Source: Actinomycetota bacterium
Lineage (GTDB): Bacteria > Actinomycetota > Actinomycetes > S36-B12 > UBA5976
NCBI GenBank assembly: GCA_009702945.1
Contig: WLGZ01000019.1
Coordinates: forward strand, 1-11,001
Reading direction: 5' to 3'
DNA: 11,001 nt
A program made the translations under genes and the position numbers. Positions 7,168 to 11,001 of this stretch are shown here, one piece after another (the first letter of the stretch is position 1; each line of letters begins with the position of its first letter). The notes under the pieces are model-generated. The model saw nothing but the letters and a program-made list of their open reading frames with translations, was not told the DNA's origin and made no database searches.

Positions 7168-7177
7168 TTTGATCAAA
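7168..7177. promoter_or_regulatory. 10-base palindrome between crtB and the unknown gene
   Basis: TTTGATCAAA is a perfect inverted repeat, about 50-60 bases upstream of the preferred crtB start and about 70-80 upstream of the divergent gene. The position suits an operator for either gene, but the motif is short and AT-rich and no second copy was found at the other crt promoter in the window. Confidence 0.3.
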
Positions 7178-7248
7178 ATTCGAGATTTCGTCTGGTGGCG
7201 CGTAGGGTTACATCTGCACAAGGTGTGTGAAGTTCAGTTAGGAATTAC

Positions 7249-7692
7249 GTGGCTGCTCCAAACCCAGGTTTACTGGCTGCAATGCTCAAAGCTCAGAGAC
7301 TTAATGGAGTTTTGCGCTGGAAAGTTTCCTTCACCGAATCTGGATTCAAAGGCGAGACAAATTTAGCTGCCTGGAATGGCATCTGGATTGAAACCTCCGC
7401 AGTTAAGTCGACCCAAGACTTTGTTGATGTTGTCGCTAATCAAACTTCAAATCCAAAGTTGGTTGGAAGTTCCCTTGCTCAACTAATTGAAACCATGATT
7501 TCTGGAGTCGAGTCGGTTGAAAACACCTGCATAGGTTGGTCTGGCTGGCAAGACTTGTTAAAAACTGATCCGCAAGCGGCACTAGAAATAGCAGAAGCTT
7601 TGGATTTAGCTTGCCAAGAGCGCTCCGGCGTAGTCGTAGTTTGCGATTCCGTTGGATCATTCCCAGGAATTTCAGAACTTTCCCAAGGCTAG
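7249..7692 (+). CDS. Conserved-looking hypothetical protein, unknown function
   Basis: A 147-residue soluble protein that I do not recognise. It has no signal peptide, membrane segment, Cys pair or known catalytic motif. Visible features are an N-terminal NPGLLAAMLKAQRLNG helix-like stretch, a Trp-containing central part (Trp24, Trp42, Trp46, then GWSGW near 97-101), and a C-terminal Val-rich strand VVVVC ending in a short polar tail. It is probably a real gene. It fills the space between crtB and mptA exactly, is divergent from the first and ends 8 bases from the second, shows no internal break, and a weak AGGA (7240-7243) precedes the GTG at 7249. In M. tuberculosis the equivalent slot between mptA and pknL holds Rv2175c, a similar-sized DNA-binding PknL substrate in the same relative orientation. 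I see no sequence resemblance to it from memory, so no function is assigned. Confidence 0.65.
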   Translation: MAAPNPGLLAAMLKAQRLNGVLRWKVSFTESGFKGETNLAAWNGIWIETSAVKSTQDFVDVVANQTSNPKLVGSSLAQLIETMISGVESVENTCIGWSGWQDLLKTDPQAALEIAEALDLACQERSGVVVVCDSVGSFPGISELSQG

Positions 7693-7700
7693 TTCGGTAA

Positions 7701-9236
7701 TTAAGCCAATTCACGTTCTCGTGCTGATTCAATCTCAGCTGCAGAAGTTGGCAACATATCTTGTTCGGTGTTGTCGCCCAAAATAAGGGAACGTTCAGCC
7801 GTAGATGCCAACATGGCAAGCCCAAGCGTTATGCCAGCTAAAACCATTGCGATGCCATCACTTAGCTCCAGGAACGTGTCAGCAGTTGCACTCGAGTTAG
7901 CAATCCCGTGAATTGTAAATGAAGCAATCGCAAGCACCATTAAGCGAACTTGTTTGTGACTTAGTCCAGTTACTGCAAGCAAAGGTATTGACCACAATAA
8001 GTACCAAGGTTGGACGACTGGTCCAAGGACTACAAGTGCAACAAATGAAAGCGCCACACCACGGGTTGCACTTCGACCAGCTGGACGAACCACCAGTAGC
8101 ACTAAGACGATTGCCAAAATCACGGATCCGATTAATCGAGTAATTCCCACTGAGGTATCAACAACGTTTCCGAACCCAAGCATTCGGATTGGGCCACCAA
8201 TAAGCATTCCAATTGCAGTGGTAGGAGAGAGCCAACTTTTAACAGTGCCTGGTGTTGACAGTGATCCAATCCACCCAAATGGTCCAGTCTCGGCTAAAGC
8301 TGAAGTCATAAAGAGTGTGGATAGGGCAATCAATCCTGCGATCGCTCCGTACTTGGCACGTCTTATCCAACTCGCACCACTTCCGGCGGCGATTAGAGCT
8401 AAGAATGGCAACAAAACAATAGCAACTGGTTTTATCCCAAGTGCGAGAGTGGCCAAGACAACACCAGAAATAAAGTGACCGCGCAATGCAAGCACCATTG
8501 CGATGCACACCAAGCCAACCATCAAGGCATCGTTGTGTGAGCCGGCAACGAAGTGCATAAGAACTAGTGGATTCATCACGCCGATCCAGGCAGCAGAAAC
8601 TGGATTAACGCCGTGCGCCTTAGCTAGGTAAGGAATACTCAGGCAAATGAAAACAACACCCGCAAGTGAAGTTAATCGAAATAGATACGACGCAACTAGA
8701 GATGAATCTTGGCTTATAGCCGCTATGGCTTTTTCAACTAGGAGAAAAACTGGACCGTAGGGAGTTGGTGCATCTCCCCAAAGTGGATCTACGCCACTTT
8801 GAAACCAGCCTGGAACAACTGATACGCCAGATTCATATGGATTGTTTCCAGCGAGCTGCATTTTGCCTTGCATGAAATATGAATAGACATCTCGACTAAA
8901 TAGCGGTGGCGTAACAAGCAAAGGCAACAGCCAGGCAATCAGTGAGAAGTAAATCGTTTCTAGTCGCAGGATTTTTCCGTGAAGCGCATCAACTCCGACC
9001 ACAAGCCAAACCTGAAGGATTAGCGCTGCCCCAACAACAACAAATGAGCGTGTTAGGGCAAGGCCGATAGTTTCAGTCTGGACAAAATCGATAAATTTCC
9101 ATTGCAAGATGTCTGCCGAAAGCGGAAACCAACCAACACCAAGTCCGCCGATTGCAATAAACGCTGAGCCAAGAAAGCCAGGAAGTGCATAAAGTCCAAA
9201 CCAACCTGGGTCTGTTGAGATCCGGCGGGTTGGCAT
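7701..9236 (-). CDS. mptA: Polyprenyl-phosphomannose-dependent alpha-(1->6)-mannosyltransferase, MptA/MptB type (GT-C)
   Basis: Integral membrane glycosyltransferase predicted to extend an alpha-1,6-mannan backbone of a lipoglycan on the outer face of the membrane, using polyprenyl-phosphate-mannose. 511 residues with about a dozen hydrophobic segments, the first at about 15-37, 59-82 and 96-113. The first large extracytoplasmic loop starts with FSRDVYSY (113-120), whose Asp116 is the candidate GT-C catalytic acid, and continues with GNNPYE (130-135) and PTPYGP (157-162), all typical of the MptA/MptB family. The family has also been named 'carotene biosynthesis associated membrane protein' because of its habitual neighbours. 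crtI ends 18 bases upstream on the same strand, yet mptA has its own TATTCT box 6 bases before the ATG at 9236. The family call is firm; MptA rather than MptB rests on the idsA-pknL-aroG neighbourhood. Confidence 0.87.
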   Translation of the reverse strand: MPTRRISTDPGWFGLYALPGFLGSAFIAIGGLGVGWFPLSADILQWKFIDFVQTETIGLALTRSFVVVGAALILQVWLVVGVDALHGKILRLETIYFSLIAWLLPLLVTPPLFSRDVYSYFMQGKMQLAGNNPYESGVSVVPGWFQSGVDPLWGDAPTPYGPVFLLVEKAIAAISQDSSLVASYLFRLTSLAGVVFICLSIPYLAKAHGVNPVSAAWIGVMNPLVLMHFVAGSHNDALMVGLVCIAMVLALRGHFISGVVLATLALGIKPVAIVLLPFLALIAAGSGASWIRRAKYGAIAGLIALSTLFMTSALAETGPFGWIGSLSTPGTVKSWLSPTTAIGMLIGGPIRMLGFGNVVDTSVGITRLIGSVILAIVLVLLVVRPAGRSATRGVALSFVALVVLGPVVQPWYLLWSIPLLAVTGLSHKQVRLMVLAIASFTIHGIANSSATADTFLELSDGIAMVLAGITLGLAMLASTAERSLILGDNTEQDMLPTSAAEIESARERELA

Positions 9237-9248
9237 TACTTCAGAATA
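9237..9248 (-). promoter_or_regulatory. -10 box for leaderless mptA inside the crtI-mptA gap
   Basis: On the minus strand TATTCT (9248 down to 9243) is followed by 6 bases and the ATG at 9236. The box lies in the 18-base gap after the crtI stop codon, so any -35 element would sit within the crtI coding end. It suggests that mptA can be transcribed independently of crtE-crtI. Confidence 0.55.
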
Positions 9249-9254
9249 CGCGCC

Positions 9255-10787
9255 TTAACGTCGCGCACGCGATACATAAGTCTTGTCGGGTCCAGTAATA
9301 CGCTCAGCAGCTAATCGTCCAGACACTAAGACCATTGGCACGCCAACACCAGGCTGAGTTCCTGATCCAGTAAACACAACATTTTCACCGAACATATTTC
9401 CCGGACGGAATGGTCCAGTTTGTAAGAATGAGTGAGCTGCGGCAAACGGTGCGCCACGTTCCATGCCACGATCTGACCAGTCTTGTGGAGTCGTGATGTG
9501 CTCAACTTCAATGGCATCGCCAAATCCGGTGTAGCCGCGGGCCTGCAAAGTTTCAATTGCATGGTCGCGATACGCAGGTGCTTGCTTGTTCCAGTCAATG
9601 TCAGCATCAAGGTTTGGAGTAGGGAAGAGCACGTAATAAACCTGCTTGCCATCTGGCGCTAAGCCTGGATCGCTATACGTTGGGTTAGTGACGAGAACAC
9701 TCGGATCTGACATCAACTGCTTCTTGTCAATCAATTCCTCAAAGACGCCAGCCCAACTATGACCAAAGTGAATATTGTGATGTGCAATGTGGTCATACTT
9801 TGCCGATGAACCAGCAAGTAATAAGTAGCAAGACGGTGAGTACTTAAGTCGCTTAACACTCCACGGTTCTTTACCTAGTAAGTCGCGATAGGCAACAGGT
9901 AGATCTGGATTTAGTACAACAACATCTGCTGCGAAAAACTCACCAGTGCTAGTTTCAACCCCAGTGGCACGATTGCCGTTCATTCGAACTTTTGTTACTT
10001 CGGTGTCGTACTTGAAGGTAACGCCATGCTTTGCTGCAGCTTTAGCCATCGCAACTGGCAGGGCATGCATGCCGCCCTTAGGGGCAAAGACTCCAGCAAC
10101 TGAATCCATGTAAGCGATTACTGCATAAATTGCCAACGCATCATAAGGCGACAATCCGGCATACATTGATTGAAACGAAAACACTCGCTGGGTGCGATCG
10201 TCTTTGAGATATTGGCCAACTTTTGGCGCTAACTTTCTAAACCCACCGAGCTTTATCAATCGAACTAAATCCATTGACAATAGATCCAATGGCGAGTCGA
10301 TATTTCGATCAATGAAATTCTTCATTTCGTACTTATATAGATCGGTAACAAAGTCCACATACTTTAAGTAGCCGTCTGCCTCACTGGCGCCAATGACTTT
10401 TTCAATCTCAGCTGCCATCGCAGTGGTGTCAGAGTGAACATCCAAGACGCTGCCATCTTGATAGAAAGCTCGATAAAGAGGAGCAACTGGTTCTAATGTC
10501 AGCCAGTCATTCATATTTTCGCCAAGGCAATCAAAAGCATCAGCAATCAAATCTGGCATAGTCAATACAGTTGGACCGGTATCGAATTCAAAGCCACGGT
10601 CGCTAATTCGCCCAGCTCTGCCGCCTGGAATGCTTTCGCGTTCGATGACAGTTACGTTGCGACCAGCGCCAGCCAAGCGCATGGCAGCAGAAAGGCCAGC
10701 TAGTCCAGCCCCAACAATAACTAAATCATCGGTTTTTCCAGTTACGGTCCGTGGCGAGCCAGGAATCCATCTTGAAAAGTTACTCAT
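9255..10787 (-). CDS. crtI: Phytoene desaturase (CrtI-type, FAD-dependent)
   Basis: Membrane-associated flavoenzyme that introduces the conjugated double bonds turning phytoene into lycopene. The 510 residues open with a Rossmann FAD site: GAGLAG at 26-31, the ribose-binding acid Glu49 after TVI, and PGGRAGR at 54-60. The FEFDTGPTVL block at 66-75 is diagnostic of the CrtI family. The C-terminal FAD-binding signature is GSGTQPGVG at 474-482, with a Ser where the published bacterial desaturase pattern usually has a small residue such as Ala, Gly or Cys. Length is normal. The ATG at 10787 comes 2 bases after the stop codon of the upstream prenyl synthase, with no Shine-Dalgarno sequence, so it is most likely expressed from the same message by coupling. 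It is followed after 18 bases by mptA. Confidence 0.96.
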   Translation of the reverse strand: MSNFSRWIPGSPRTVTGKTDDLVIVGAGLAGLSAAMRLAGAGRNVTVIERESIPGGRAGRISDRGFEFDTGPTVLTMPDLIADAFDCLGENMNDWLTLEPVAPLYRAFYQDGSVLDVHSDTTAMAAEIEKVIGASEADGYLKYVDFVTDLYKYEMKNFIDRNIDSPLDLLSMDLVRLIKLGGFRKLAPKVGQYLKDDRTQRVFSFQSMYAGLSPYDALAIYAVIAYMDSVAGVFAPKGGMHALPVAMAKAAAKHGVTFKYDTEVTKVRMNGNRATGVETSTGEFFAADVVVLNPDLPVAYRDLLGKEPWSVKRLKYSPSCYLLLAGSSAKYDHIAHHNIHFGHSWAGVFEELIDKKQLMSDPSVLVTNPTYSDPGLAPDGKQVYYVLFPTPNLDADIDWNKQAPAYRDHAIETLQARGYTGFGDAIEVEHITTPQDWSDRGMERGAPFAAAHSFLQTGPFRPGNMFGENVVFTGSGTQPGVGVPMVLVSGRLAAERITGPDKTYVSRARR

Positions 10788-10789
10788 GA

Positions 10790-11001
10790 TTATGCCGTTC
10801 GTTTAGTAGCGAGAATCGCAAGTTCAGTTAATGCAGATTTAGGTTCAGGCGCGCTTGCTAACGAATCAAGGGCCGATAGTGACTTCGCTAGGTAATCAGA
10901 AATTCGATTCTCAACAAAGTCTTGGGCACCGCAACTTACAAGAATATCTTGAAGTTTTGTGATGGTCTCGCTGGATAGATCTGGATCACCTAGGTTTTCA
11001 G
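10790..11001 (-). CDS. crtE: Polyprenyl (geranylgeranyl) diphosphate synthase, 3' end only
   Basis: The last 69 residues of a trans-prenyltransferase run from the right edge to a TAA at 10792-10790. They open with ENLGDPDLSSETITKL, the LGDPDL followed by an acidic helix that is characteristic of the C-terminus of actinobacterial IdsA/CrtE enzymes, and end in an Ala/Leu-rich helix with LAxxATKR. The aspartate-rich catalytic motifs lie outside the window, so chain length cannot be judged; geranylgeranyl diphosphate is inferred because crtI follows 2 bases downstream and crtB lies nearby. It could equally be called idsA (compare idsA2 next to mptA in mycobacteria). The gene continues beyond 11001. 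Confidence 0.87.
   Translation of the reverse strand, partial: ENLGDPDLSSETITKLQDILVSCGAQDFVENRISDYLAKSLSALDSLASAPEPKSALTELAILATKRTA

Noticed and set aside
7169..7366. 65-codon plus-strand frame overlapping the crtB/unknown-gene spacer
   Set aside because: It has no ribosome binding site, runs out of frame into the 147-residue gene, and its composition looks non-coding.
1..11001. Search for CRISPR, transposon ends, integrase sites, tRNA genes, riboswitches and a defence or toxin-antitoxin system
   Set aside because: No regularly spaced repeats, terminal inverted repeats, tRNA-like folds or matching protein domains were seen; the window is a compact metabolic core region.

Overview
The window looks like part of the chromosome of a small-genome, mid-GC actinobacterium. 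The best match is a freshwater planktonic lineage of the acI / Nanopelagicales type. The reasons are the gene content (class II DAHP synthase, PASTA-domain Ser/Thr kinase, MptA-like mannosyltransferase, two-subunit CrtYc/CrtYd lycopene cyclase), the moderate GC by eye, GTG starts, many leaderless-looking starts, and extreme compaction. The taxonomic call is inference. No stretch over 300 bases lacks a gene, and I see no tRNA, rRNA, CRISPR array, insertion sequence or phage gene.

Layout, left to right. Bases 1-163 hold the unidentified end of whatever lies upstream, then the start region of plsC (+), a lysophosphatidate-type acyltransferase. plsC converges on pfp (-), a phosphofructokinase carrying the residue signature of pyrophosphate users. 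pfp diverges from aroG (+), the class II DAHP synthase that opens the shikimate pathway. aroG converges, with 4 bases between the genes, on a PASTA-domain Ser/Thr kinase (-; pknL by gene order). The kinase diverges from the two-gene unit crtYc-crtYd (+), a heterodimeric lycopene cyclase. crtYd overlaps the end of crtB (-), phytoene synthase. Divergent from crtB is a 147-residue protein of unknown function (+). It converges on mptA (-), a multi-pass polyprenyl-phosphomannose-dependent mannosyltransferase, which lies 18 bases downstream of crtI (-), phytoene desaturase. crtI follows the 3' end of a polyprenyl diphosphate synthase (-, crtE/idsA type) that runs off the right edge.

How the genes fit together: crtE, crtB, crtI and crtYc/crtYd are enough for the route from geranylgeranyl diphosphate through phytoene and lycopene to a cyclised, probably beta-type, carotene. 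In this kind of organism the product may feed retinal synthesis for a rhodopsin, but no cleavage oxygenase or rhodopsin lies in the window. The rest is a housekeeping backbone whose order and relative orientation (prenyl synthase, mptA, pknL, aroG, plsC) match, from memory, the Mycobacterium tuberculosis block Rv2173-Rv2182c, with the carotenoid genes and pfp interleaved.

Regulation: six starts (plsC, pfp, aroG, pknL, mptA, crtB) have a TAnnnT -10 box ending exactly 6 bases (7 for crtB) before the start codon, the arrangement expected of leaderless mRNAs. crtYc and crtYd instead have Shine-Dalgarno sequences. I did not find a novel system. The points most worth checking are the unknown gene at 7249-7692, the leaderless pattern, the repeat at the aroG/pknL junction and the synteny.
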